Assembly (NCBI GenBank): GCA_030803735.1
Contig: JAURUC010000001.1
Span: forward strand, 2,621,501-2,685,500
Origin: Actinopolyspora lacussalsi
GTDB lineage: Bacteria; Actinomycetota; Actinomycetes; Mycobacteriales; Pseudonocardiaceae
Length of the DNA stretch: 64,000 nucleotides
Direction of reading: 5' to 3'
Shown here: in pieces, positions 17,065 through 27,547 of the stretch
How the letters are laid out: every line of letters starts with the position of its first letter
How positions within the stretch are numbered: the stretch's first letter is position 1
The notes under the pieces: generated by a model
Databases searched by the model: none
What the model was told of the DNA's origin: nothing
What the model saw: the letters and a program-made list of their open reading frames with translations, nothing else
Made by a program: the position numbers and the translations under genes

Positions 17065-17709
17065 ATGACAAGCATCGACCGACGACACTTCTTCGCCCTG
17101 GGCGGCATGGCACTCGGCGCCGCCTCACTCACCTCCCTGCCCGCCACCGCACTCGCTTCCCCGGCCACGTCGACGTGGCGGCGGCGGAAGAGCGTCAACG
17201 GCTGGTCGGTTCTCGGCGGGAACGAGGCCGAACGGTTCCCTGTGGAGGGCAGCAACCTGTCCGTGGAACTGGCCCCCGCAGCGGCACCGGTGTTGCTGTA
17301 CGTGGCACGGCGGTTCGTCTACGACATCGAGTCCCAGCTGCAACCCGGGGAGATCACCGGGCACACCACGGACACCCGCGTCCGGGCTCCCTACGAGTCG
17401 ACGTACCTGTCGGGCAGCGGTATCACGATCCGTCCGCTGTTCTACCCCGTAGGAGCGGAAAGCGGGTTCTTCGAGGAGCAGCGGATCGTGATCCGCGACA
17501 TCCTCGCCGACTGCGAAGGGCTCGTGGCCTGGGGCGGCGACCTGGATCCGGTCAAGGAGTCCCACTTCCACATCACCACACCACCCACCAGTGGCCGTTA
17601 CCGCGCTCTCGCGGCCAAGATCGGCGGCTGGGACGACGAACCGGGCAAGGGGGCGGGCAGCATCAACGCCTTCGCCCCGCGGCGACTCGCACGAGCGCGG
17701 CCCAACTGA
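17065..17709 (+). CDS. Tat-exported M15-peptidase-like protein with substituted zinc ligands
   Basis: A 214-residue protein. The N-terminus DRRHFFALGG is a twin-arginine signal with cleavage near ALAS (30-32). The mature part follows the D-Ala-D-Ala carboxypeptidase (M15) layout: NGWSVL, then a segment aligning with the family's NHxSGTAID, then WGGDL (156-160) and HFH (167-169). In the aligned segment (T113-Y114-L115-S116-G117-S118-G119-I120-T121) the usual zinc His is Tyr114 and the usual Asp is Thr121. Only the C-terminal His remains, so it is probably a non-catalytic wall-peptide binder. RBS AAAGGA upstream of ATG. It sits between the two paralogous membrane genes. Confidence 0.7.
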   Translation: MTSIDRRHFFALGGMALGAASLTSLPATALASPATSTWRRRKSVNGWSVLGGNEAERFPVEGSNLSVELAPAAAPVLLYVARRFVYDIESQLQPGEITGHTTDTRVRAPYESTYLSGSGITIRPLFYPVGAESGFFEEQRIVIRDILADCEGLVAWGGDLDPVKESHFHITTPPTSGRYRALAAKIGGWDDEPGKGAGSINAFAPRRLARARPN

Positions 17710-17966
17710 CGACTCGGAAAAAGCCGATGTGCCATCGCCCCACCCCGGCCGAACCTTTCCGGACGAGCCGGGGTGCAGGTGATTCCGCAGAAGCACCGAA
17801 CAGAAAACCTTCGGACTGCGCCATTTTGATCCTACGTGTATTCACCAGTGGTCGGATTGAGTGACCGTATTCCTCGATAGTGGACCACTGTTTGCGGGAG
17901 CATCACGCCCTCACCAAGGTATCGGTTGTCACAGGCACCGTTCGGACTCGAATGTGAGGACAAATC

Positions 17967-18665
17967 GTGTTGTGGAATCGTCGTGTGTTTCGCCGCGCCG
18001 TCATCGGCGTGACCGGGGTGGTCGCCCTGACCGTCACACCGGCCGTACCGGCGGCACTGGCCACGCCCCCGGCGACCTCGCAGGTGGAGAAGTCGAGCTC
18101 GACGAAAGGTATCGAGAAGCTTGCCTTCACCTCATCCGGCATGGAGCTCAAGCTGGGTGACGGGAACTTCGTGATTCCGCTGACGGGCTCGGTGATCATG
18201 GAAGGCGAGCCCCCGGTGACACCGGGACGGACCACTTCCGTCGATATCAGAAACCTGAAAGCACACTCGGTTTCCCCCGAAGACGCATCTCCCCGGCAGA
18301 ACTCCTCGGCCCAGCAGGGCCTCGGAGAGGTCCGCATCGAACAGAGCACCGACGCGAGCAGTTCACTGACCATGATCCGGCAATTCCCACCGAGGTTCGT
18401 GCAGCCCCTGATCACCGGCTTGGACATCTCGATCGAGAACCCGCCCGAAAGCCTGCGGGAGCGGGTGACTCCTCGCGGAACACGGCAAGAACCTCTTGTC
18501 CTGACCACGAAGAACCCGGTCGAACTCGTCGGCCGGCTCGAGAGCTTCCCGCCCAGGGGCGCGAAGTACGAACCGCGGGAACCTGTCGAGCTCGTTCCGG
18601 AGGACGACTCGAGTACAACGATAGGCCGTATTCTCGACCTCCCCGCGACGGTCGATGTTCTCTGA
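17967..18665 (+). CDS. secreted protein of unknown family
   Basis: A 232-residue protein. It has a signal peptide with basic start (MLWNRRVFRRAV) and hydrophobic core (VIGVTGVVALTVTPAVPAALA), with predicted cleavage after ALA about residue 35. The mature region is polar, low in Cys, and predicted mostly beta/disordered: KLAFTSSGMELKLGDGNFVIPLTGSV near the N-terminus and a Pro/Glu-rich C-terminus. I do not recognise a domain. The start is GTG 17967 with GAGGA upstream. The neighbouring genes suggest an extracellular or wall role. Confidence 0.7.
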   Translation: MLWNRRVFRRAVIGVTGVVALTVTPAVPAALATPPATSQVEKSSSTKGIEKLAFTSSGMELKLGDGNFVIPLTGSVIMEGEPPVTPGRTTSVDIRNLKAHSVSPEDASPRQNSSAQQGLGEVRIEQSTDASSSLTMIRQFPPRFVQPLITGLDISIENPPESLRERVTPRGTRQEPLVLTTKNPVELVGRLESFPPRGAKYEPREPVELVPEDDSSTTIGRILDLPATVDVL

Positions 18666-18832
18666 CCCTCACATCGCACGGTGGCCCGATCTCCTGCCGT
18701 ACCGTGGAGATCGGGCCGACGTGCGTATCGGGACCTCCCGGAGTCGATCCGCCCGGGACGAGGTTTCCGTAGCGTGCGACCGGGCCGTCCCGGATTCCGA
18801 CTCGCACCTCGGTTCGGAAGACCGATGAACCG

Positions 18833-18849
18833 GTGCGTCGATCAAGGAG
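18833..18849 (+). repeat. 17-bp leader shared by the two paralogous membrane genes (copy 2)
   Basis: Identical to 16525-16541 and again positioned so that AAGGAG is 12 nt before the start codon. Confidence 0.85.
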
Positions 18850-18861
18850 CGACGTCCAACC

Positions 18862-19305
18862 GTGGAAGACCTCGCGAGCGAGCTCGCCACACTGCTGCTG
18901 GTCGGCACTCCTTGGCTGGTCCTCGGCAAGTTCCTGCACTGGCTCACGACGGGACGAATCTCGCTCGCGCGACGCGGATCCAGCGGGGTGAGGGTCGAGC
19001 TCGTGGGCTGGCTGCTGCTGGCGACGCTGGACGCCCACACCGCCGCGCTGTGGTCCGGCATCGCCAATCAGCCGGAAGACGTGTGCGAAACGAACCCGTG
19101 GAAACTGAGCTCCGATGTCTACATCGAGAGCAGTTCCCTCTTCGACTACCCGGTCACAACACACTGCGTGTGGCCCGACGGGCACACCATGAGCCTGGTG
19201 CCCTGGCAACTCAACGCCGCGACCCTGCTGCTTTTCACAACGGCGGTCGCGGTCGTCGTGCACACCGCCGTCCGCGCCCACCGCCACCGAAGCACACGAC
19301 GGTAG
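18862..19305 (+). CDS. small membrane protein, paralogue B
   Basis: A 147-residue paralogue of the protein at 16554. It has the same three hydrophobic segments, the same two-Cys loop and the same C-terminal basic tail. The N-terminal 60 residues are only moderately similar, but the central and third segments are almost identical. The start is GTG, with RBS AAGGAG at the same spacing as copy A. It is the last gene of the island and converges on the acyl-AMP ligase gene. Family unknown. Confidence 0.78.
   Translation: MEDLASELATLLLVGTPWLVLGKFLHWLTTGRISLARRGSSGVRVELVGWLLLATLDAHTAALWSGIANQPEDVCETNPWKLSSDVYIESSSLFDYPVTTHCVWPDGHTMSLVPWQLNAATLLLFTTAVAVVVHTAVRAHRHRSTRR
19060..19254 (+). repeat. gene-conversion tract, copy 2
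   Basis: Counterpart of 16752-16946, in direct orientation 2308 bp away. Recombination between the tracts would delete or amplify paralogue A's end, the M15-like gene and the secreted-protein gene. Confidence 0.95.
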
Positions 19306-19359
19306 ACCGTGCGGTAGACGCGAGTCGCGCTCCGTCCGAGTGGGACTCGACCGATCGGC

Positions 19360-19376
19360 CCCGCCTGCCGGGCGGG
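19360..19376. terminator. short GC hairpin between convergent genes
   Basis: CCCGCC (19360-19365) pairs with GGCGGG (19371-19376) over 5 nt. It is 15 nt from the end of the ligase gene and 55 nt past paralogue B. Weak but well placed. Confidence 0.35.
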
Positions 19377-19390
19377 CACCACCGAGAGGG

Positions 19391-21055
19391 TCAGGACAGC
19401 AGCTCGGCACCGGCGCCGCGCCGGAGCTTGCCGGAGGGTGTCTTGGGCAGCGAACCCGGTGCGACCACGAGCACCGTGGAAGGACGCGCCCCCACCTCGC
19501 CGAATATCTTCGCGGCGACTTCCTTGCGCAGTCGGCGTTCCTCGGTCTCGTCGCCCGCGGAACGGGACTCCACGATCACCGCGAAGTGCTCGCGTCGCGT
19601 ATCGGCGTCCCTGCGCACGGCAGCGGCGTTTCCGGCACGCACACCCGGGACCGCGCAGGCGGCCCGCTCGATGTCGGCGGGGTGCACGTTGCGACCGCCG
19701 AGCACGATCACTTCCTTGCGGCGCCCGCACACCACCAGCTGCCCGTCCACCAGATACCCCTCGTCACCGGTGTCCAGCCACCCGTCCTCGTCGGTGGCCG
19801 CTACCGGCCCGTGCACCGTCAGGTACCCGGGTGTCACGGCGGCACCACGGATCAGCAGACCACCCACGCTGCGCTCCGGCAGCGGCGAACCGGACTCGTC
19901 GACCACCACGACCTCCATCCCGGGAAGCGGGGGGCCGAGTTTCGCGAACCCGCGTACCCCGGACGTTTCCGTCTCGGTGGGAACGGCCCGCCGACGCGAC
20001 CGGAGCTCCTCCGGGTCCACGGTGTCCACGCTCATACCGGCGTTGGCGGGCGCGAACGAGACGGCCAGGGTCGCCTCAGCCATGCCGAAGGCGCACACGA
20101 CGCTTTCCGGCCGCAGTCCGAATCCGGCTCCCGCGGCGAGGAACCGCTCCACCGTGTCGGGATCCACCGGCTCGGCACCGTTGAGGGCGAACCGCAGCGT
20201 GGACAGGTCGAACTCACCCTGCTCGGCTCGTTCCATGCCACGTGCCGCGATGGCGTAGGCGAAGTTCGGCGCGGCGGTGACGGTTCCGCCGTACCGCCCG
20301 ATCAGGTCCGGCCACAGCGAGGGCCGCGCCAGGAAGTCGGCCGGGGTGACCTTCACCAGCCGCATGCCCAGGGCCATCGGCACGGCCAGACAACCGACCA
20401 TGCCCATGTCGTGGAACAGCGGCAGCCACGAGACCGCCACGTCGTGCTCGGGGGACAACCGTGCGGCGGCCGTGATCGCGCGGGTGTTGTGGTGGAGATT
20501 GCCGTGCGTGATCCGCACCGCCTTGGGCTCGGCCGAGGAGCCGCTGGTCAATTGCAGCAGCGCGAGGTCGTCCTCGCCGGTGGGAACCTCCTCGGTCGGC
20601 GCGGTGTCCGCCCCCGAGAGCTCGTCCAGTTCGCGGAACCTGATGCCCTGCTCGGCCAACACCGGGGCGAACTCGCGGAACGGCTCGCCGAGCAGCACCA
20701 GCCTGGCGTCGATCATCCGGGTGACGCGCAGTGTGTCGGCGGCCCAGACCTCGAGATCGGTGCGCGGCGTGGGCTGGTGCAGCATCGTCACCGAAGCACC
20801 CGCCAGCCAGGCCGCCTGCACCGCGGGAACCACGAAGTCCGGTCTCGCGGCGAGGACCGCCACCGCGTCACCACGGCGCACCGGCGGGAACTCCGCGGCG
20901 GAACGCAGCGCGGCCGACATCCGCAACGCGGACTCGCGTACCTGCCACCAGCTCCGGCAGCGGGGCGCGTCCGGCTCACCGGTGACCAGGCCGCGAGTGC
21001 CGGGACCGTGATCCGCGGCGGCCGCGGCGGCCACCATTTCCGTGAAGTGGCTCAC
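19391..21055 (-). CDS. fatty-acyl-AMP/CoA ligase (FadD/Pks16-like)
   Basis: A 554-residue ANL-superfamily enzyme. Motifs: LLQLTSGSSAEPKAVRITHGN (P-loop, A3), DTGDEGYLVDGQLVVCGRRKEV (A7/A8) and LPKTPSGKLRRG with the C-terminal adenylation Lys. It activates a carboxylic, probably fatty, acid with ATP. Its place between pth and ispE matches pks16 (Rv1013) of M. tuberculosis, which is an acyl-AMP ligase-like protein. Start GTG 21055: TAGACT lies 6 nt upstream with no Shine-Dalgarno site, suggesting a leaderless mRNA. Confidence 0.88.
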   Translation of the reverse strand: MSHFTEMVAAAAAADHGPGTRGLVTGEPDAPRCRSWWQVRESALRMSAALRSAAEFPPVRRGDAVAVLAARPDFVVPAVQAAWLAGASVTMLHQPTPRTDLEVWAADTLRVTRMIDARLVLLGEPFREFAPVLAEQGIRFRELDELSGADTAPTEEVPTGEDDLALLQLTSGSSAEPKAVRITHGNLHHNTRAITAAARLSPEHDVAVSWLPLFHDMGMVGCLAVPMALGMRLVKVTPADFLARPSLWPDLIGRYGGTVTAAPNFAYAIAARGMERAEQGEFDLSTLRFALNGAEPVDPDTVERFLAAGAGFGLRPESVVCAFGMAEATLAVSFAPANAGMSVDTVDPEELRSRRRAVPTETETSGVRGFAKLGPPLPGMEVVVVDESGSPLPERSVGGLLIRGAAVTPGYLTVHGPVAATDEDGWLDTGDEGYLVDGQLVVCGRRKEVIVLGGRNVHPADIERAACAVPGVRAGNAAAVRRDADTRREHFAVIVESRSAGDETEERRLRKEVAAKIFGEVGARPSTVLVVAPGSLPKTPSGKLRRGAGAELLS

Positions 21056-21172
21056 AATTCCAGTCTACTTCGCGTCGGAACGGATCTCGTTACCTCCGTC
21101 GGTGGATCGCGCTGCGAAACACCGTCCATCCCCGCTGCCGCTGCCCATCCCCGCTACCGCCGCGAGGTGGGC

Positions 21173-21194
21173 GTCGATTTCTCGCGAAATCGAC
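21173..21194 (-). repeat. GNRA-loop hairpin repeat, copy 4
   Basis: On the minus strand it reads GATTTCGCGAGAAATC inside a 9-bp stem (GTCGATTTC/GAAATCGAC). It lies downstream of the ABC-F gene, in the sense orientation of that transcript. Confidence 0.85.
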
Positions 21195-21216
21195 GGACCG
21201 ACACCGTCCTCGCGGT

Positions 21217-21238
21217 GTCGATTTCTCGCGAAATCGAC
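21217..21238 (-). repeat. GNRA-loop hairpin repeat, copy 5
   Basis: Second tandem copy with the same 9-bp stem, 12 nt from the end of the ABC-F gene and in the same orientation as copy 4. Confidence 0.85.
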
Positions 21239-21249
21239 GGGCCCGGGGC

Positions 21250-23064
<1,815 letters not shown>

Positions 23065-23251
23065 CGAGTGTTGGTCACTCCGTCGACTTCGAGTATGCGC
23101 GGAACAGGCCGCGGACGTTGCGGGTCCGGACCATCGATTTCATTGCGCGGGCGGGTCGGTTCTCGGTTGGATCGGTGCGCTGACGGGCCACCGGCGGCCG
23201 GGGTCCCGTGACCGCTTCGCGGCCACGGTCGGCGTCACGCCCGACCCGGAT

Positions 23252-24217
23252 TCACGCGTGCACCTGCGGCGGAGTGGGTGGGCGATCGACGTGCTCGTCG
23301 CCGACCAGCCGTGCTCCCGGAACGGGTCCCTGCGCCACTCGCACGGTCCGGCAGACCCCGGCCCCGGAGAGCTCGGCGGCGATGCGCACCGCCTCGTCCC
23401 CGTCGGTACAGAGGAAGGCGCAGGTGGGCCCGGAGCCGGACACGATTCCGGCCAGCGCTCCCGCGTCCACCCCGGCACGCAGCGTCCGCCGCAGTCCCGG
23501 GCGCAGCGAGACCGCCGCGGCCTGCAGATCGTTGCCCAGCAGCAGGGCGAGTTCGCGGGGATCGCCCGAGGCCAACGCCTCCAGCAGCGGTTCGACCTCG
23601 CCCACGCGGTTGTCAGAGTTGCGCCGCAACCGGTCCAGCTCGGTGTACACCTCCGGTGTCCCGAGTCCTTCGCCGTGCAGCGCGATCACCCAGTGATAAG
23701 TGTGTCGGGCCAGTACGGGCACCAGCCGCTCACCACGACCGGTGCCGAGCGCGGTACCACCCTGCAGGGCGAACGGCACGTCGCTGCCGAGTCGGCCCGC
23801 TATCCCGGATAGCTCGTCACGGCCGAGTTCGAGCTTCCACAACGCGTTCAGCGCGAACAGCGTGGCGGCGGCGTCGGCACTACCGCCCGCCATGCCGCCC
23901 GCGACCGGTATCCCTTTGTTGATCGAGATGTGGACACCGGTCTCGTCGGGATCCCTGCCACTGGCACGGGCGAGTTCGAGCACGGCTCGCCAGGCCAGGT
24001 TGTCGGAATCCAACGGCACGTTTTCCGAGCCCTCGCCGTGCACCTCGATGCCCGGCTCGTCGGAACTGCGTACCGTGACCTCGTCGGTCAGCGACAGCGC
24101 CTGGAAAACGGTCACCAGCTCGTGATAACCGTCCTGGCGACTGTCACCGACCGAGAGATGCAGGTTCACCTTCGCCGGGACCCGGACGGTGATCGGGGTC
24201 GGTACCACGGACAGCAC
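23252..24217 (-). CDS. ispE: 4-diphosphocytidyl-2-C-methyl-D-erythritol kinase
   Basis: A 321-residue GHMP kinase of the MEP isoprenoid pathway. [14 protein letters not shown] at the N-terminus and [21 protein letters not shown] are the GHMP and IspE signatures; [11 protein letters not shown] is the third motif. The longer upstream frame overlaps metQ and is not real. GTG 24217 was chosen because it precedes the conserved start by about nine residues. TACCCT ends 6 nt before it, and CTGAAC lies 18 bp further upstream, so a leaderless promoter is plausible even though metNIQ lies upstream on the same strand. Confidence 0.92.
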   Translation of the reverse strand: MLSVVPTPITVRVPAKVNLHLSVGDSRQDGYHELVTVFQALSLTDEVTVRSSDEPGIEVHGEGSENVPLDSDNLAWRAVLELARASGRDPDETGVHISINKGIPVAGGMAGGSADAAATLFALNALWKLELGRDELSGIAGRLGSDVPFALQGGTALGTGRGERLVPVLARHTYHWVIALHGEGLGTPEVYTELDRLRRNSDNRVGEVEPLLEALASGDPRELALLLGNDLQAAAVSLRPGLRRTLRAGVDAGALAGIVSGSGPTCAFLCTDGDEAVRIAAELSGAGVCRTVRVAQGPVPGARLVGDEHVDRPPTPPQVHA

Positions 24218-24287
24218 ACCCCCAGGGTACGTGTTCGTGCCGCGCACGTTCAGGTGTGCGTCGCCCGGGGTCCGACAGGTCGTGCGA

Positions 24288-25097
24288 TCAGCTCGCGGGG
24301 ATGACGGACTTGCCGCCGTACTGCTCGTTGATGAAGTCCTTGACCTCCTGGGACCGCAGCATGTCGACGAGCTTGTCGATGCGCGGGTCACCCTGCATCT
24401 CGGAGTTGGTGACCACCCCGTTGACGTAGGGGTTGTTCTCGGTCGACTCCAGGGCCAGCGGGTCGTCCAGGTTGGCCTTGAGCGCGTAGTTGCCGTTGAC
24501 CACGGCGAACCGCACGTCCTGCAGCGAGCGCGGGATCTGGGCGGCCTTGAGCTCCTCGATCTGGAGGTTCTTCGGGTTGTTGACGATGTCGCGGACGTCG
24601 GTCTCCTCGGCCGCGCCCTGCTTGAGCTCGATCAACCCCTTGGACTGGAGCAGTTTGAGCGCCCGCCCCCGGTTGGAGGGATCGTTGGGGATCATGACGC
24701 TGGCGCCGTCGGAGACCTTGTCCAGCGAGTCGATCTTCTTGGAGTAGATGCCCAGCGGCTCCAGGTGCACCGGGGCGACCCAGTGCAGGTCACCACCGCG
24801 CTCCTCCTTGTACTCCTCGAGGAACGGCTTGTGCTGGTAGTAGTTGGCGTCCAGCGAGCCGTTGGCCGTGGCGGCGTTGGGTCTGTTGTAGTCGCTGAAC
24901 GTCTCGATCTCGATATCGATGTCCCGCTCGGCGGCGAGGTTCTCCTTGACGAACTGCAGGATCTCGCCGTGCGGCTGCGCGGTGGCGCCGACCTTGATCG
25001 CCGCGTTCGGATCGTCCTGCGCGGCCGATCCGCCGCCGCAACCCGCTAACGCGAGTGTGCAGGAGGCGAGCACTGCGGCGAGGAGCTTGGTACGCAT
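24288..25097 (-). CDS. metQ: methionine ABC transporter substrate-binding lipoprotein
   Basis: A 269-residue NlpA/MetQ protein. Signal peptide with lipobox LALAGC (Cys20); then [20 protein letters not shown] and [14 protein letters not shown], typical of MetQ, and [10 protein letters not shown] near the C-terminus. It captures methionine outside the membrane and hands it to MetI. ATG 25097 follows AAAGGA. It is third in the minus-strand order metN-metI-metQ, with a 238-bp gap after metI. Confidence 0.93.
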   Translation of the reverse strand: MRTKLLAAVLASCTLALAGCGGGSAAQDDPNAAIKVGATAQPHGEILQFVKENLAAERDIDIEIETFSDYNRPNAATANGSLDANYYQHKPFLEEYKEERGGDLHWVAPVHLEPLGIYSKKIDSLDKVSDGASVMIPNDPSNRGRALKLLQSKGLIELKQGAAEETDVRDIVNNPKNLQIEELKAAQIPRSLQDVRFAVVNGNYALKANLDDPLALESTENNPYVNGVVTNSEMQGDPRIDKLVDMLRSQEVKDFINEQYGGKSVIPAS

Positions 25098-25335
25098 CGA
25101 AGGTCCTTTCGGATCTCGGTTCGGCGGCGTTCGCCGCCGCAACGGCACAAGAGGCCGGTCGTCTTCTTCGGTTCTGTCGGTTTCTGCCGGGCGGTTTTCG
25201 ATCCGGTGGGAGGCTCCCGTTGGAAGGCACCCAGTGGGAGGCTCGACCTGTCGGGCCGCGAGAACTCACCGGAAGAGCGAAACCGCCGTGTCTCACGTCC
25301 GAGGAGCCGTGTCTCAAACCCGGGGAACGGCGGGC

Positions 25336-26022
25336 TCAGACATTGGTGGCGGCACGCCTGCGGTCGACCAACTTGGTCACCCAGTCGGTGATCAGCTGCA
25401 TCCCCCATGCCAGGACTCCGAGCAGTACCACCGAGACGTAGAGCACACGGTCGTCGTAGGCGTTGTAACCGTCCAGGATCGCGGTGGCACCCAGTCCGCC
25501 GCCCGCGATGGCGCCCGCCATAGCGGCATAGCCGATCAACGCGAGCATGGTCACCCCGACCGCACCGACCAACGCCGCTCGCGCCTCGCTGAGCAGCACT
25601 GTCCACACGATCCGGAACTTGCCCGCTCCGGTGGTGACCGCGGCCTCCACGATCGCGGAATCCACTTCGCGCAACGCGTTGGAGGTCAACCGCGCGAAGA
25701 ACGGCACCGCGGCGATGGCGAGCGGCACGATCGCCGCGCTGCTGCCGAAAGCCTGTCCCATCAGCAGCCGTGTCAGCGAACCGACCACCACCAGCAGCAC
25801 CACGAACGGGATCGAACGCGTCACGTCCACGATCGCGCCGAGCACCCGGTGTAACAGCGGTTTGGGGGTCAGCCCCACGGGTGAGGTCATGTGCAGCCAA
25901 ACCCCCAACGGCAGACCACCGACCACCCCCACCAGGGTCGACATCAAGACCATGTAGAGGGTCTCGACAGTCGCGGGACGTACCAGTTCCAAGACCTCCG
26001 ACCAGGGGGTCACGTCACTCAC
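25336..26022 (-). CDS. metI: methionine ABC transporter permease
   Basis: A 228-residue membrane protein with about five hydrophobic segments. It has the MetI pattern TLYMVLMSTLVGVVGGLPLGV, IVDVTRSIPFVVLLV and the EAA loop AIVEAAVTTGAGKFRIVWTVLLSEA that docks on the ATPase. Its start overlaps the metN stop by 4 bp (ATGA), indicating translational coupling. Confidence 0.94.
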   Translation of the reverse strand: MSDVTPWSEVLELVRPATVETLYMVLMSTLVGVVGGLPLGVWLHMTSPVGLTPKPLLHRVLGAIVDVTRSIPFVVLLVVVGSLTRLLMGQAFGSSAAIVPLAIAAVPFFARLTSNALREVDSAIVEAAVTTGAGKFRIVWTVLLSEARAALVGAVGVTMLALIGYAAMAGAIAGGGLGATAILDGYNAYDDRVLYVSVVLLGVLAWGMQLITDWVTKLVDRRRAATNV

Positions 26023-27038
26023 GCGGCAACTCCATCAACGCTCACGGGAGCGCGGCGCACATGCGCATCGCGCTCGATCATCCACTTCAGCGCGGACTCG
26101 GAACGTTCACCGGACAGCCCGACACGGAATTTGGCGACGGGCGTGTCCCCGAGCCGCGTCAGTCCACCGCCGAGAATGGACAGCTCCACCCCGAACCGGC
26201 TCGAAGCCTCGGGCAGCAACGCACCCACGGCCGCGAAACCGACCAGCACCACCTCGGCGACGACGTCGTGCCCGCCGGAGTCGAGCTGCAGCGTGCTCGC
26301 CTGGTCGGTCTCGGGCAACAGGGTCGAACCGATCCGGCTGCCCGGTTCGGAAACGAGGTCCAGCACCTTGCCGTGCTCGATCACTCTGCCCTGTTCGAGA
26401 ACGGCGACGTCGTCGGCTATGCGTCGAACCACTGCCATGTCGTGCGTGACCACCAGCACCGTCACACCCAGCTCGGAACGAGCGCGCTCCAGCACGGTCA
26501 ACACCGAGTCGGTGGTACCGGGGTCCAGCGCCGAAGTCGGCTCGTCGGCGAGCAGCACCGAGGGCTTCGCCGCCAGCGCACGCGCGACCGCGACCCGCTG
26601 CCGCTGCCCGCCGGAGAGGTGGTCCGGATAGACCGAGGACTTGTCGGCCAGCCCCACCAGGTCGAGCAGCTCGGCGACCCTGCCGCGGCGCTGGGCGGCG
26701 GGTACCTTCGCCGACTCCAGCGGCAGGGCGACGTTGCCTGCCGCCGTGCGCTGCCGCAGCAGCGAATCGCCCTGGGGAACCACACCGATCTGGCGCCGCG
26801 CCGCGCGGAGCTTGCTGCCCTCCAGCGAGACGAGATCGGTCCCGTCCACGCGGATGGCTCCGCTGTCGGGCTTCTCCAGCAGGGCGATGCAACGCGCGAG
26901 GGTGGACTTACCGGCACCGCTGGTCCCCACGACTCCGCAGACGGAACCGTCCGGCACCTGCAGGCTCACGTCGTCGAGCGCCGCCACGGGGGTGTTGCTC
27001 TGGGTGAAGGTCTTGGTCAGGTTTTCGACTGTGATCAC
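26019..27038 (-). CDS. metN: methionine ABC transporter ATP-binding protein
   Basis: A 339-residue ATPase. Walker A GTSGAGKST (about 37-45), signature LSGGQRQRVAVARALA and Walker B VLLADEPTSALD are intact, and a C-terminal NIL/ACT-like domain of about 75 residues is present, which senses intracellular methionine in this family. First gene of metNIQ. A SAM-I riboswitch lies about 220 nt upstream, so expression should fall when SAM is plentiful. Confidence 0.95.
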   Translation of the reverse strand: MITVENLTKTFTQSNTPVAALDDVSLQVPDGSVCGVVGTSGAGKSTLARCIALLEKPDSGAIRVDGTDLVSLEGSKLRAARRQIGVVPQGDSLLRQRTAAGNVALPLESAKVPAAQRRGRVAELLDLVGLADKSSVYPDHLSGGQRQRVAVARALAAKPSVLLADEPTSALDPGTTDSVLTVLERARSELGVTVLVVTHDMAVVRRIADDVAVLEQGRVIEHGKVLDLVSEPGSRIGSTLLPETDQASTLQLDSGGHDVVAEVVLVGFAAVGALLPEASSRFGVELSILGGGLTRLGDTPVAKFRVGLSGERSESALKWMIERDAHVRRAPVSVDGVAA

Positions 27039-27257
27039 GATCGAACTCCGCTTCAGCTCGCCTCGGCCGCGGACGTGCGAGGTCGCACGCGAAGACCGGG
27101 TGGAAAGGAACCAGGGGCCAGTACGGGATCAGACGTGGCGCCGACAGGCGGTAGTGGTACGCCGCCCGAGATCGACAACACGACGCTCCGTCAGGCCGAG
27201 GCGGATAGCCACGGGCAGCGTCTTGGCGCTTGCGGTGGAACTCAGAGACAAATCAAC

Positions 27258-27343
27258 TCCATCGTTCCTGGCGGTAGCACCTGCCCGATCCGGGTGGTTG
27301 CTGCGGCGTCGTCGAGCCAGATCTCTCAGCCGCTCGGGATGGA
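27258..27343 (-). ncRNA. SAM-I (S-box) riboswitch upstream of metNIQ
   Basis: Read on the minus strand, helix P1 is TCCATC...GATGGA (27343-27338 with 27263-27258). Between the arms are the S-box landmarks in order: GGCTGAGAG, GACGCCGCAGCAACC and GGTGCTACCGCCAGG. These match the actinobacterial form of the class I SAM riboswitch. The downstream genes encode methionine uptake, the expected regulon. No T-rich terminator follows; in high-GC hosts control may act on translation or by a T-less terminator. Confidence 0.9.
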
Positions 27344-27547
27344 CTCCGCGGAAGAGTAAACATCATCGATTCCGCTGGACGCAAGTTGATATGAGTCACT
27401 TTCCGCCGTTTGTCGTATTCGTCACTGGCACTCGTGGCGGAACGAAACGAAAAGAATGGTCACAACCAGTGCCCGGTCGAATACGAAAACCCCGGCCGGA
27501 ATAGAGCGGCGGTGCGCTCCGGTCGGCGAGAAACTCGGAATTGTCGA

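Noticed and set aside
27308..27335. Thi-box (TPP riboswitch) suggested by CTGAGAG
   Set aside because: The other TPP landmarks are absent, whereas the GACGCCGCAGCAACC and GGTGCTA segments and the met genes fit SAM-I.
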